Shown here: positions 38,167 through 46,878 of the stretch, in pieces | Layout: every line of letters starts with the position of its first letter | Position numbering within the stretch: the stretch's first letter is position 1 | Source of the DNA: an uncultured Pelagibacteraceae bacterium | Lineage (GTDB): Bacteria; Pseudomonadota; Alphaproteobacteria; Pelagibacterales; Pelagibacteraceae | Direction of reading: 5' to 3' | DNA length: 49,048 bases | Assembly (NCBI GenBank): GCA_902552035.1 | Contig: CACDFC010000009.1 | Span: 1-49,048 of the forward strand | Position numbers and translations under genes: made by a program | Notes under the pieces: generated by a model | Seen by the model: the letters and a program-made list of their open reading frames with translations, nothing else | The model's database searches: none | Told to the model about the DNA's origin: nothing

Positions 38167-39306
38167 TTAACCATTAAGCATTTTAATAGCAAATTCTAAT
38201 TGGTTATCACTTTCTGTATTAATTCTAAAATCATCGCTGCCCTCAGCAATTTCAAAGTCAGGTGTTACTCCTATTTCAGAAATTGACTCACCTGATGGTA
38301 AGTAATATTTCGAAACTGTTAATCTAATCGCTCCTTTGTTATCTAATGGTATTATTGACTGCACTGATCCTTTACCATATGTTGTTTCACCAATTAATAT
38401 AGATCTTTTATGATCCTTAAGTGCGCCAGCAACAATTTCGGCTGCAGATGCAGAACCATAGTTAATTAAACATATAAGTGTACTTCCATCTAAAATATCC
38501 CCATCTTTTGCAAACCATTTTCTATTTTCAAAACTCTTTCTACCCTTAGTAGATACAATTTCTCCATCATTTAAAAAAAAGTCTGAAATTTTAATTGCTT
38601 GAGAAAGTAGACCTCCTGGATTATTTCTTAAGTCTAAAATATAATTTTTAATATCTCTATTATTCTTAAATTTTTTAATTTCCTTTTTAATTTGACTACT
38701 ACTGTTTTCATTAAAAGATGTAAGTCTTAAATATCCAATATTTTTATTAATAATTTGAGATTTTACAGAGCTTACTTGTATTATCTCTCTTGTAATTTTA
38801 AATATTAATGATTTTTTTACTCCTATTCTTCTAACTGTGATTTTTATATCTGAACCGACTGGCCCTCTCATTAATTCAACTGCTTCGCCAAGAGTTTTAC
38901 CTTGTACTTGGGTCTCATTAATTTTAATTATATAGTCTCCGGCTTTAACACCGACTTTATCAGCCGGAGAGTTATCAATTGGGGTTATAACCTTTACTAC
39001 ACCTGCCTCCATACTAACTTCAATTCCTAATCCACCAAACTCACCGCTTGTTTCAGTTTGCATTTCCTTATACATTTCAGGAGACATATATGCTGAATAA
39101 GGATCTAAAGATTGAAGAACACCATTTATTGCGGCATCCATAATTTTACTTTGATTTACATCATCCACATATTCCTTATTTATTTTACTTAAAACTTCAC
39201 TGAATAAATCTATTTTTTCGTAAATATTTTCTTTATTCTCAGAACGTAGATTTTCTGGAAAAAATATTGAAAAAAAGAACAAGTAGAGAATTAGATTTTT
39301 TTTCAT
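38167..39306 (-). CDS. ctpA: Carboxyl-terminal processing protease, S41 family
   Basis: This is a periplasmic tail-specific serine protease with a PDZ domain. It has a signal peptide (MKKNLILYLFFFSIFFPENL), an SLDPYSAYMSPEMY segment, a PDZ region at about 90-160 (GGLGIEVSMEAGVVKV), and the catalytic core DLRNNPGGLL, then NYGSASAAE (Ser285/Ser287) and YGKGSVQ (Lys312). The 25-residue spacing favours Ser287 as nucleophile. I placed the start at 39306 because ATGA there overlaps the rsfS stop and begins the signal peptide. A GTG at 39342 would add 12 residues ahead of it. The usual target class is envelope proteins. Confidence 0.95.
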   Translation of the reverse strand: MKKNLILYLFFFSIFFPENLRSENKENIYEKIDLFSEVLSKINKEYVDDVNQSKIMDAAINGVLQSLDPYSAYMSPEMYKEMQTETSGEFGGLGIEVSMEAGVVKVITPIDNSPADKVGVKAGDYIIKINETQVQGKTLGEAVELMRGPVGSDIKITVRRIGVKKSLIFKITREIIQVSSVKSQIINKNIGYLRLTSFNENSSSQIKKEIKKFKNNRDIKNYILDLRNNPGGLLSQAIKISDFFLNDGEIVSTKGRKSFENRKWFAKDGDILDGSTLICLINYGSASAAEIVAGALKDHKRSILIGETTYGKGSVQSIIPLDNKGAIRLTVSKYYLPSGESISEIGVTPDFEIAEGSDDFRINTESDNQLEFAIKMLNG

Positions 39307-39653
39307 ATAGTAACTCTTTCTTGGGGAATTAGCTCTGACCACATTTTTTCTAATTCATAAAATTTTCTTTTTTCTGGATTGAAGATATGAACTATTAAAT
39401 CAATACCATCAACAAGTTTCCAATCTAAGCTATCCTTACCCTCAATTTTTGTATCAGCAACTCCATTTTTTTTAAATTGATCAAGAACCTGCTCTGATAA
39501 TGCCTGAATATGCCTTGAAGATGTCCCACTAGCAATAATCATGTAATCTGCTACAGATGATTTTCCAGCTAAATCAATTGCTACAATATCTAAGGCTTTG
39601 TTATAATCTAGAGTTTTTATAATTATTTTTTTTAAATCAGAGATTTTGTCCAT
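39303..39653 (-). CDS. rsfS: Ribosome silencing factor
   Basis: RsfS (DUF143) binds L14 and keeps free 50S subunits from joining in starvation. At 116 residues it is a typical member. ALDIVAIDLAGKSSVADYMI, ASGTSSRHIQALSEQV, and the conserved DWKLVDGIDLIVHIFNPEKR with FYELEKMW near the C-terminus are all visible. It is sandwiched without gaps between nadD and ctpA, a common bacterial order. In oligotrophs such a factor fits slow growth. Confidence 0.95.
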   Translation of the reverse strand: MDKISDLKKIIIKTLDYNKALDIVAIDLAGKSSVADYMIIASGTSSRHIQALSEQVLDQFKKNGVADTKIEGKDSLDWKLVDGIDLIVHIFNPEKRKFYELEKMWSELIPQERVTI

Positions 39654-40199
39654 TTATTGATTTTTAATTATCAAATTTTTCCTTAATTGAGAAGATGAAA
39701 TATTGATTTTTTTAATATTGATAAATTCTAACCCTTTATTAAAAAATTTCCTATATGAAACTGATTTTTGCGATTTTGCTTTATATTTATTTCTGTCAAA
39801 AACTAGAATTGTACACTTTGATGAAATTTCTTTATGATTTTTCCATTTATGAAAATTTATTAAGTTATCAGCACCCATAATGAAATAAATCTTATAATTT
39901 CTATTTTTCTTTTTTAAATATTTTAGTAAATCAATTGTTCGATTAGATTTAATTTTATCTTCAAAAAACATTATTTTTATAAATTTATTTTTAATATTTA
40001 TTTTTTTTGCATATAAAATTCTTTCTTTTAAATTTTTATTTGTTTTTTTTTTAAATGGATTCTTTTTGGTAATTGCCCATATAACTTTTTTAAGAGCAAA
40101 TCTTCTTTTTGCCTCTTTAGAAATCTTTATATGTCCAATATGAGCTGGATCAAATGTTCCACCTAGTATGCCAATTTTATTCAATTTTTTTTTTTTCAA
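39654..40199 (-). CDS. nadD: Nicotinate-nucleotide adenylyltransferase
   Basis: NadD joins ATP and nicotinate mononucleotide to give deamido-NAD. The 181 residues begin with the nucleotidyltransferase motif IGILGGTFDPAHIGHIKIS (HxGH class), and IYFIMGADNLINFHKWKNH and ISSSQLRKNL close the family pattern. It is Lys-rich even by local standards. It ends directly before rsfS and starts 1 nt after proA. Confidence 0.95.
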   Translation of the reverse strand: MKKKKLNKIGILGGTFDPAHIGHIKISKEAKRRFALKKVIWAITKKNPFKKKTNKNLKERILYAKKINIKNKFIKIMFFEDKIKSNRTIDLLKYLKKKNRNYKIYFIMGADNLINFHKWKNHKEISSKCTILVFDRNKYKAKSQKSVSYRKFFNKGLEFINIKKINISSSQLRKNLIIKNQ

Positions 40200-40200
40200 A

Positions 40201-41451
40201 TTATTTTCTTATCTGCCCAGATCCAAAAACTTCGTATTTGTAACTGACAAGTTGATTTAGACCCACTGGTCCTCTTGGAGGTAAACTATTTGTTGATATT
40301 CCTACTTCTCCTCCAAAACCGAATTCGCCGCCGTCAGCAAATTGAGTCGAAGTATTAAGCATTGCAATTGAGCTTTTCACATTTTTTAAAAAAAACTTTG
40401 AAGCGTTTTTATTTTTAGTGATTATAGAATCAGTATGCATAGTTCCATATTTATTGATATGATCAACAGCTTCTGAAACGTTTTTAACTGATTTAACGGA
40501 TATTTTTGCAGATAAGTATTCAGTAGACCAATTTTGTTCTAAAGCAATTCTACATTTACCCTTATAAATTTTTCTAATTTTTTTATCAGCATAAATTATA
40601 CAATTATTTTTTTCCAATTCTTGCAGAATAGGGTTAGTAAATTTTTTTAAGCATTTTTCATGAATTAGAACAGTTTCGGTCGCGCCACAAATACTAGTGT
40701 TTCTTAATTTTGCATTTATTATTATTTTTTTTGCTAGATTGATATCAGCATATTTATCAACATAAGTATGACAAATTCCTTCCAAATGACCAATTGTTGG
40801 TACAATTGATAAATCTTGAACTTTTTTTACTAAACTTTTTCCTCCCCTAGGTATAATTACATCTAAATACTTTTCCATTTTAGATAATAGTAAGTCAACT
40901 ACTTTCCTGTCTTTTAGTTTTATAAACTGAACGTAATTTTTATCTATTTTGTATTCTTGTAATGATTTTCTAAATAAGTTTGATATTATTTTATTACTAA
41001 AATATGCTTCGGATCCACCCCTCAATATTACACAATTTCCTGACTTAAAACATAAACTTGATACATCTGAAGTAACATTGGGTCTACTTTCATATATAAC
41101 CCCCACCACTCCTATTGGTATCGTTACTTTTTTTATTATTAATCCGTTTGGACGCTTCCATTTTTCTTTTGTTATATTTACAGGATCTTTGAATTTACTT
41201 ATAGCAACAACAGACTTAATTATTTGATCTATTTTATTGTTATTTAACTCTAGCCTCTTAATTAAATTTTCTTTTAAGCCCTTCTTTTTGGCGAAGGTGA
41301 TATCTTTAGAATTTTCTTTGAGAATATTTTCTTTATTAATTTCTATCAACTTAGCAAACTTTTTTAATACTTTATTTTTTAATTTATTATTTAATTTTTT
41401 TGAAAAAGCTTTTCTAGCATTTCTACCAATTTTATTAAGATTTTTTTGCAT
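40201..41451 (-). CDS. proA: Gamma-glutamyl phosphate reductase
   Basis: ProA reduces gamma-glutamyl phosphate to glutamate semialdehyde in proline synthesis. The 416 residues show the aldehyde-dehydrogenase-like fold with VTIPIGVVGVIYESRPNVT, VILRGGSEAYFSN, and NTSICGATETVLIH, which carries the catalytic Cys. The C-terminal FADGGEFGFGGEVGISTN and RGPVGLNQLVSYKY are conserved. It lies 4 nt after proB. Confidence 0.97.
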   Translation of the reverse strand: MQKNLNKIGRNARKAFSKKLNNKLKNKVLKKFAKLIEINKENILKENSKDITFAKKKGLKENLIKRLELNNNKIDQIIKSVVAISKFKDPVNITKEKWKRPNGLIIKKVTIPIGVVGVIYESRPNVTSDVSSLCFKSGNCVILRGGSEAYFSNKIISNLFRKSLQEYKIDKNYVQFIKLKDRKVVDLLLSKMEKYLDVIIPRGGKSLVKKVQDLSIVPTIGHLEGICHTYVDKYADINLAKKIIINAKLRNTSICGATETVLIHEKCLKKFTNPILQELEKNNCIIYADKKIRKIYKGKCRIALEQNWSTEYLSAKISVKSVKNVSEAVDHINKYGTMHTDSIITKNKNASKFFLKNVKSSIAMLNTSTQFADGGEFGFGGEVGISTNSLPPRGPVGLNQLVSYKYEVFGSGQIRK

Positions 41452-41455
41452 AAAT

Positions 41456-42562
41456 TTATAATATTACCATATCATCTTTATGAATAACTTCAGACTTTGA
41501 AATATATCCCAACAATTCACTAATTTTGTTTGAATGTTGTCCTTGTATTTTAGAAATTTCTTCAGATGTAAAAGAACTAAGACCTCTTGCATATTCTTTC
41601 ATATTTTTATCCAATATCTTAATATGATCACCTTTGCTGAATTTACCATTAACTTTTTTTACTCCTGCTGCTAATAGACTCTTGCCTTTTTTTAGAGCAC
41701 TAATTGCCCCTTGGTCTATAATCAATTCGCCTTTAGGAGATATTGAACTGATAATCCATTTTTTTCTTGCATCAAGTTTTGATAATCTGGGTAAAAACCA
41801 AGTACAAAAATTCTTCTTTATAATTTCTTTAATTGGTCTTAAATTTAGACCATTTGCTATGCACATATAACATCCAGAAAATTGACAAATTTTTGCAGCA
41901 TCGATTTTTGTTTTCATTCCTCCCGTACCATATTGCCCTGTGCTCTTTGTTGCAATTTTTTCAATATTACTGTCGATATTTTTGATTTCTTTTATTAGTT
42001 TTACGTTTTTATTTAATCTGGGATTCTTTGAATAAAGTCCATCAACATCTGATAATAATATTAAACAATCAGCACCTGAAATTTGAGCAACACGTGAAGC
42101 CAATCTGTCATTATCACCATATTTTATCTCAGATGTAGCAGTACTATCGTTTTCATTTACAATAGGAACGAATCCTAGACTAAATAAATTTTCAAAAGTT
42201 CTTTTTGCATTAATCGCTCTTCTTCTTTTCTCAGTATCCTCTAAAGTTATTAAAATTTGTGATAAATTTATTTTTTTAGAAGACAAATTTTTTTTAAACA
42301 AATTCATTAATTCTATTTGTCCTATAGATGCAACTGCTTGACTTTTATCTAATTTTAAATTTTTTTTATTTAAATTTAACTTCTTACATCCCAATGCTAT
42401 GGCTCCAGAACTTACTATAATAATATTTTTTTTTTGATCTATTAATTCTTTAATATCTTTACCAAATTCAGATAACCATTTTTTACGAATTACTCCTTTG
42501 TCATTTATTAACAAAGAAGAACCAATTTTAATTACAATTGTTTTAGATCTATTAATGTACAT
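41456..42562 (-). CDS. proB: Glutamate 5-kinase
   Basis: ProB phosphorylates glutamate, the first step of proline synthesis and the usual point of feedback by proline. The 368 residues include the amino-acid kinase domain (VIKIGSSLLIN, IIVSSGAIALGCKKL, IPIVNEND-like PIVNENDSTAT, YGTGGMKTKIDAA) and a C-terminal PUA domain (about 275-360: KGELIIDQGAISALKKGKS). It overlaps the obgE end by 11 bp, so the two are coupled. Confidence 0.97.
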   Translation of the reverse strand: MYINRSKTIVIKIGSSLLINDKGVIRKKWLSEFGKDIKELIDQKKNIIIVSSGAIALGCKKLNLNKKNLKLDKSQAVASIGQIELMNLFKKNLSSKKINLSQILITLEDTEKRRRAINAKRTFENLFSLGFVPIVNENDSTATSEIKYGDNDRLASRVAQISGADCLILLSDVDGLYSKNPRLNKNVKLIKEIKNIDSNIEKIATKSTGQYGTGGMKTKIDAAKICQFSGCYMCIANGLNLRPIKEIIKKNFCTWFLPRLSKLDARKKWIISSISPKGELIIDQGAISALKKGKSLLAAGVKKVNGKFSKGDHIKILDKNMKEYARGLSSFTSEEISKIQGQHSNKISELLGYISKSEVIHKDDMVIL

Positions 42563-43535
42563 ATTTTAATAATTTAGATTTAATTTCAGATACTAACTTT
42601 TTATTTTTTGTTGATAAAACTAAAACTTCTTTTTTAATTTTATTTTTAAATTCTTTTTTTTTTTCAATTAATTCATTATTTCCAACTAAGTCTATCTTAT
42701 TAAAGACTATTAGTTCATCTTTTTTCAATAAATTTTTACTATATTTTCCTAATTCGTTTCTTACCTGTTTATATGATGTGACTAAATTTTGTTCAGTTAC
42801 ATCCACTAAATGTAACAAAGTTTTACATCTTTCAATGTGTTTTAAAAACTTAATTCCTAATCCCACTCCTGAATGAGCACCCTCAATTAAACCTGGAATA
42901 TCAGCTAAAGTAATCTCTGTATCATCATATAAAGCTACTCCAAGATTTGGATTCAGTGTTGTAAATTTATAATTTGCAATTTTTGGATTTGCACTTGTTG
43001 CTGCAGCTAGTAAGCTTGATTTTCCTGCATTAGGTAATCCAATAATACCAATATCTGCAATTGTTTTTAATTGTAACCAAATCCAAAATTCTTCACCTAT
43101 TTTTCCTTTAGTGATCTTCTTTGGTGCTCTATTTGTGGAAGACTTAAATTTTATGTTACCAAAACCCCCTTTTCCTCCAATAGCTGCAACAAACTCTTCA
43201 TTCTCTTTTTTAAAATCATAAATAAGTGTTTTGTTATCTTCTTCGAAGACTTGTGTGCCTAATGGTACTTTTAAATATAAATCTTTTCCCCCTCTACCTG
43301 TTTTTTGTTTACCCATTCCATCCTGACCTCTCTCAGCTTTAAAATGCTGTTGGTACCTATAATCGATTAAGGTATTTAAGTTTCTTTCAGATTTTAAAAT
43401 TATTGACCCACCTTTGCCTCCATCTCCTCCATCAGGTCCACCAAATTCTATAAATTTTTCTCTTCTAAAACTAGGAGATCCAGAACCTCCATTACCTGCT
43501 TTTATATATATTTTTACTTGATCTAAGAATTTCAT
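42552..43535 (-). CDS. obgE: Obg-family GTPase
   Basis: ObgE is an essential 50S assembly and stress GTPase. The 327 residues have the Gly-rich Obg fold (VKIYIKAGNGGSGSPSFRRE, FGGPDGGDGGKGGSI), then the G domain with GLPNAGKSSLLAAATSANPK, DIPGLIEGAHSGVGLG, and NKIDLVGN. The C-terminal acidic extension of E. coli ObgE (390 residues) is absent, as in several alphaproteobacteria. It follows rplU-rpmA, the widespread order. Confidence 0.97.
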   Translation of the reverse strand: MKFLDQVKIYIKAGNGGSGSPSFRREKFIEFGGPDGGDGGKGGSIILKSERNLNTLIDYRYQQHFKAERGQDGMGKQKTGRGGKDLYLKVPLGTQVFEEDNKTLIYDFKKENEEFVAAIGGKGGFGNIKFKSSTNRAPKKITKGKIGEEFWIWLQLKTIADIGIIGLPNAGKSSLLAAATSANPKIANYKFTTLNPNLGVALYDDTEITLADIPGLIEGAHSGVGLGIKFLKHIERCKTLLHLVDVTEQNLVTSYKQVRNELGKYSKNLLKKDELIVFNKIDLVGNNELIEKKKEFKNKIKKEVLVLSTKNKKLVSEIKSKLLKYVH

Positions 43536-43566
43536 TTTTCAACAGAATTTATTTTGTTGTATTTGA

Positions 43567-43821
43567 TTAATTGGGTTTTACAGAGACGTAAGTTCTATCT
43601 GACTTACTTTTTTTAAAAACCACTTTGCCTTTTATTACTGAGAAAATTGAATGATCTTTTCCAATTCCTACATTTTCTCCAGGGAATATTTTTGTTCCTC
43701 TTTGTCTAACTATTATGTTTCCAGGAATAACTTTTTCTCCTCCATACTTTTTGACACCAAGTCTACGACCAGCACTATCTCGACCATTTCTTGATGATCC
43801 ACCTGCTTTTTTTGTTGCCAT
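43567..43821 (-). CDS. rpmA: 50S ribosomal protein L27
   Basis: L27 reaches the peptidyl transferase centre with its N-terminus. At 84 residues it is complete: [20 protein letters not shown], then [20 protein letters not shown]. The N-terminus begins directly with the mature Ala-rich segment, with no cleavable extension. It lies 12 nt after rplU. Confidence 0.98.
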   Translation of the reverse strand: MATKKAGGSSRNGRDSAGRRLGVKKYGGEKVIPGNIIVRQRGTKIFPGENVGIGKDHSIFSVIKGKVVFKKSKSDRTYVSVKPN

Positions 43822-43833
43822 AAGTAACCTAAA

Positions 43834-44232
43834 CTATTTATCTTTCTCTATTATTTTTTTTTCATTATTAGCAGATTGAATTTTTTTATCTGCCTCAGAA
43901 ATTAATTTTCCATCTTTTGAAAAAATTTTCTCTATTTTTATTAATGAATATTGCTGTCTATGTCCATTTTTTCTTCTAGAATTTTTTCTTCTTCTTTTTT
44001 TAAATATTAATATTGTTCTTTCTTTGCTATTTTTAATAATATCAGCCTCAACTTTTGCTCCAGTCACAACTGGGGAACCTAATTCAATTGTCTTATCATC
44101 TCCATAAGCCAATACTTCTTTAAACTCTATTTTTGAATGAGGTTTTGATTTTTCTATTTTCTCAATTTTAAGGATTTCCCCTGCTTTGACTTTATATTGT
44201 TTCCCACCAGTTTGTATTATTGCAAATGACAT
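43834..44232 (-). CDS. rplU: 50S ribosomal protein L21 with Lys-rich tail
   Basis: L21 binds 23S rRNA in the large subunit. The core (MSFAIIQTGGKQYKVKAGEI, then KKRRRKNSRRKNGHRQQYS) covers about 102 residues. A tail of roughly 30 charged residues follows (IFSKDGKLISEADKKIQSAN and onward). It heads the minus-strand run rplU-rpmA-obgE-proB-proA-nadD-rsfS-ctpA-rppH, with a promoter-like site in the 62-bp gap upstream. Confidence 0.97.
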   Translation of the reverse strand: MSFAIIQTGGKQYKVKAGEILKIEKIEKSKPHSKIEFKEVLAYGDDKTIELGSPVVTGAKVEADIIKNSKERTILIFKKRRRKNSRRKNGHRQQYSLIKIEKIFSKDGKLISEADKKIQSANNEKKIIEKDK

Positions 44233-44256
44233 TGTAATTTATTTTTTTTAATCAGC

Positions 44257-44284
44257 AATATAGTTGTAGAGCTATTATAGTCAA
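44257..44284 (-). promoter_or_regulatory. Probable rplU operon promoter
   Basis: On the minus strand TTGACT (44284-44279), a 16-bp spacer and TATATT (44262-44257) lie in the gap between gloB and rplU, 25 nt upstream of the rplU ATG. It is among the better sigma-70-type matches seen in the window. Confidence 0.5.
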
Positions 44285-44294
44285 GATCAATAAA

Positions 44295-45014
44295 CTAGAA
44301 ATTATCCTTTAAATCTCTTAGTTTTGAAAAACCTTCTAAGTTTTTTGTTCTCAAAAAAATATTACAGTCTAGTTCTTCCTTAACAGTGGTTGGAATAGAT
44401 GGAAGGTTTTTTTTAAGCTTTTCTTTTACAGAAAATATTTTATTTTTTAAATTAATATTTTCACTGTCATAAGCAGAGCAAAATTCCGAATTTTTAAGAG
44501 TATATTCATGGCCACAATAAATTTTAGTTTCAAGAGGAAAGGATTTAATTAAGTTTATAGATTGGTACATTTCTTCATACGTGCCCTCAAAAATTCTTCC
44601 ACATCCCAACGAAAAAAGTGTATCTCCAGTAAACAAAATTTTTTGTTTATAAAAATGAAAACATATATGTCCTGAAGTATGTCCAGGAACGTGGAAAATT
44701 TTAAATTCAAAATTATTATGTTTCCATATTTCTCTATCTTTTAAGGATATATCAATTTCTGGAATTCTATGTTTATCGTTGCAAAATCCTATTACTTTAG
44801 AATTATATTTTTTTTTTAATTCTTTATTGCCGCCAACATGATCATAATGATGATGTGTATTTAGAATGAATTTGAGATTTATACTTTTTTTTTCAATAAA
44901 TTTTATTAAAGGTTTGCTTTCACTAGGATCAATCACACAAGCTGAATTATTTGATTCATCTATAACTAGATAAGAATAATTGTCTTGAAGACATTTTATA
45001 ATTTCAATCTTCAT
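44295..45014 (-). CDS. gloB: Hydroxyacylglutathione hydrolase (glyoxalase II family)
   Basis: This is a metallo-beta-lactamase-fold thioesterase, 239 residues. The metal-binding THHHYDH is at residues 53-59. FHVPGHTSGHICFHF and LFTGDTLFSLGCGRIFEGT supply further ligands, and YCGHEYTLKNSEF the substrate side. The family hydrolyses S-lactoylglutathione. It sits 1 nt after metW in the metX operon, so a role linked to sulfur metabolites is also possible. No glyoxalase I is in the window. Confidence 0.9.
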   Translation of the reverse strand: MKIEIIKCLQDNYSYLVIDESNNSACVIDPSESKPLIKFIEKKSINLKFILNTHHHYDHVGGNKELKKKYNSKVIGFCNDKHRIPEIDISLKDREIWKHNNFEFKIFHVPGHTSGHICFHFYKQKILFTGDTLFSLGCGRIFEGTYEEMYQSINLIKSFPLETKIYCGHEYTLKNSEFCSAYDSENINLKNKIFSVKEKLKKNLPSIPTTVKEELDCNIFLRTKNLEGFSKLRDLKDNF

Positions 45015-45015
45015 T

Positions 45016-45570
45016 TTATTTTTCTAACACAAAAATTCCTAATTCAGAAAAAAAATTATGAAATTTCAAATTTTTTAAGTTAATTTTTATGTTTCTATGT
45101 CTACAATAATTTTCAAAATCTTTAATTGTGCACATATGTAGGTTTGGTGTGTTGTACCATTCATTTGGTAAATTTTCCGTAACTGGCATTGTACCTTTAA
45201 AAAGCAAATGCAGCCTAACTTTCCAGTGCCCAAAGTTTGGGATTGATACAATAGCTTTTTTACCGATTCTTAATAATTCATTCAACACATTTTCAGGATC
45301 TAAAAAAGCTTGCAAAGTTTGACTAAGAATTACATAGTCGAAAGAGTTATCTGGAAACTGCTTTAAATCTTTTTCTGCATCACCCTCGATGACTGTTAAA
45401 CCTTTTTCAACGCATTTTTGTACATTTGATTTTGATAATTCAATTCCTCTGATATCTTTACTAATATTTTCGTTAATATATTTCATTAACTCACCATTTC
45501 CACATCCAACGTCTAATATTTTAGAATTTTCAATTACTAGTTTTGCAATATTATAAAATTCTTTTTTCAT
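45016..45570 (-). CDS. metW: MetW-like methyltransferase-fold protein
   Basis: MetW is a SAM-methyltransferase-fold partner of MetX in many proteobacteria; its exact chemistry is poorly known. The 184 residues contain ILDVGCGNGELMKYI (SAM-binding), FDYVILSQTLQAFLDPENVL, ISIPNFGHWKVRLHLLFKG-like VSIPNFGHWKVRLHL, and PNLHMCTIKDFENYC, which mark MetW over generic methyltransferases. It overlaps the metX stop by four bases (ATGA). Confidence 0.93.
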   Translation of the reverse strand: MKKEFYNIAKLVIENSKILDVGCGNGELMKYINENISKDIRGIELSKSNVQKCVEKGLTVIEGDAEKDLKQFPDNSFDYVILSQTLQAFLDPENVLNELLRIGKKAIVSIPNFGHWKVRLHLLFKGTMPVTENLPNEWYNTPNLHMCTIKDFENYCRHRNIKINLKNLKFHNFFSELGIFVLEK

Positions 45571-46688
45571 TTAATATTTTCATAAGAAGTATTTAAAAAA
45601 TTCTTAACGGTGTTTAGAAAGTCTGGAACATCAAGTAAAAAAGAGTCGTGACCTTTATCAGATGAAATTTCAACAAATCCAACATTTTTACCAATGGCAT
45701 TAAGAGCTATTACTATATCTCTATTTTCAGAAGTTGGATAAAGCCAATCTGAGGTAAAAGATATTATAAAAAATTTTGTATGACTTTTTTCAAATGCTTT
45801 TGATAAATTACCACCAAATTTTTTTGTAAGGTCAAAATAATCCATTGCTCTAGTAATATATAAATAGCTATTCGCATCAAATCTATCAACAAAAACTGAT
45901 CCTTGATATCTTAAATAACTCTCTATTTGAAAATCAGCATCAAAACTAAATTTTAAATCATCCCTTTCTTGCAGCTTTCTTCCAAATTTTTCTTGAAGAC
46001 CTACTTTAGATAAATAAGTTATATGTGCTGCCATTCTTGCAACTGCAAGTCCTTTATCGGGTTGTTTGTTTTGCTCTTGGTAAAATCCTTCCTGCCAATT
46101 TCCATCAGCCATTATTGATTGTCTTCCAAGTTCATTTAGAGCTATATTTTGAGCAGAATGGCTTGCGGTACAAGCAATTGGAATAGCTGTTAAAGCTTTA
46201 TTGGGAAAATTTGAGACAAACTGAAGTACTTGCATTCCACCCATAGATCCTCCAATAACACTAAACAACTTTTCAATTTTAAAATACTCTAAAAGATTAT
46301 ATTGAGCATTAACCATATCGTTTATTGTGATTACTGGGAAGTTTGTGCCGTAAGGTTTTTTAGTATTTGGGTTAATATCACTTGGCCCAAAAGATCCCAT
46401 ACAACCACCTATAACATTTGCTGCAATTACGAAATATTTTTCTGTATCAATAGCTTTTCCTGGCCCAAGAGCGTAACTCCACCAACCATCTTTTTTTGTA
46501 ATTGGATTTGTTCCTGAGGCAAATTGGTCTCCAGTCAGTGCATGAAAAATTAATATAGCATTATTTTTTTCACTATTTAGTTTTCCGTATGTTTCATAAG
46601 CCAAAGGAAAATTATTAATTGTTTGACCACAATCTAACTTTAATGGTTTTTCAATAATTATTTTCTTAATATCTTTAAATTTATTCAT
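45567..46688 (-). CDS. metX: Homoserine O-acyltransferase
   Basis: MetX acylates homoserine, committing it to methionine synthesis. The 373 residues have the alpha/beta-hydrolase fold: LIFHALTGDQFASG, nucleophile Ser148 in IGGSMGGMQ, the acid region FTSDWLYPT and His in KGHDSFL. Whether acetyl- or succinyl-CoA is used cannot be read with certainty; acetyl is the family default. The 5' leader holds a SAM-II-like riboswitch (46720-46773), implying repression by S-adenosylmethionine. No clear Shine-Dalgarno site precedes the ATG. Confidence 0.96.
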   Translation of the reverse strand: MNKFKDIKKIIIEKPLKLDCGQTINNFPLAYETYGKLNSEKNNAILIFHALTGDQFASGTNPITKKDGWWSYALGPGKAIDTEKYFVIAANVIGGCMGSFGPSDINPNTKKPYGTNFPVITINDMVNAQYNLLEYFKIEKLFSVIGGSMGGMQVLQFVSNFPNKALTAIPIACTASHSAQNIALNELGRQSIMADGNWQEGFYQEQNKQPDKGLAVARMAAHITYLSKVGLQEKFGRKLQERDDLKFSFDADFQIESYLRYQGSVFVDRFDANSYLYITRAMDYFDLTKKFGGNLSKAFEKSHTKFFIISFTSDWLYPTSENRDIVIALNAIGKNVGFVEISSDKGHDSFLLDVPDFLNTVKNFLNTSYENIK

Positions 46689-46711
46689 ATATTTTTGCTG
46701 ATGAATTGGAG

Positions 46712-46739
46712 AAAAAAAACTTATTTAGCGGTTTTTTTT
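46712..46739 (-). repeat. A8C/GU8 inverted repeat overlapping the metX riboswitch
   Basis: In the leader RNA, eight A and a C (46739-46731) can pair with G and eight U (46720-46712), leaving a 10-nt loop (46730-46721) that contains the 3' strand of the riboswitch pseudoknot. This perfect 9-bp stem would compete with or modify the aptamer, and the U8 tract directly follows the pseudoknot. Confidence 0.7.
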
Positions 46740-46773
46740 AAGCGCTCGCAATTCAGTTTAAATCAGCGCAAGT
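46720..46773 (-). ncRNA. SAM-II-like riboswitch in the metX leader
   Basis: The minus strand reads GCGCTGATTTAAACTGAATT, then GCGAGCGC, an A-rich linker and CCGCTAAATAAG. This matches the SAM-II pattern known from marine metX leaders. P1 pairs GCGCT (46769-46765) with AGCGC (46746-46742). The pseudoknot can pair GCG (46749-46747) with CGC (46730-46728). SAM-II aptamers bind S-adenosylmethionine as an H-type pseudoknot and usually hide the ribosome site. Here the ATG is 31 nt past the aptamer, with a U8 run between, so the output step may differ. Confidence 0.88.
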
Positions 46774-46775
46774 TA

Positions 46776-46804
46776 TGTCTACAATAAAGATTTTTATATG
46801 TCAA
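46776..46804 (-). promoter_or_regulatory. Probable metX promoter
   Basis: On the minus strand TTGACA (46804-46799), a 17-bp spacer and TAGACA (46781-46776) would start RNA near 46770, right at the 5' edge of the riboswitch. The -35 is perfect and the -10 poor, but the placement supports it. Confidence 0.45.
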
Positions 46805-46817
46805 ATTTTATGAGAAT

Positions 46818-46847
46818 TTTACTTATTTAATTTAAATAAATTATAAT
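46818..46847 (+). promoter_or_regulatory. Possible hisC promoter
   Basis: TTTACT (46818-46823), 18 bp, and TATAAT (46842-46847) lie 32 nt before the hisC ATG. The -10 is perfect but the region is nearly all A/T, so chance matches are easy. Confidence 0.35.
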
Positions 46848-46878
46848 TTTACTATATATACCAGAAATATATAAAATT

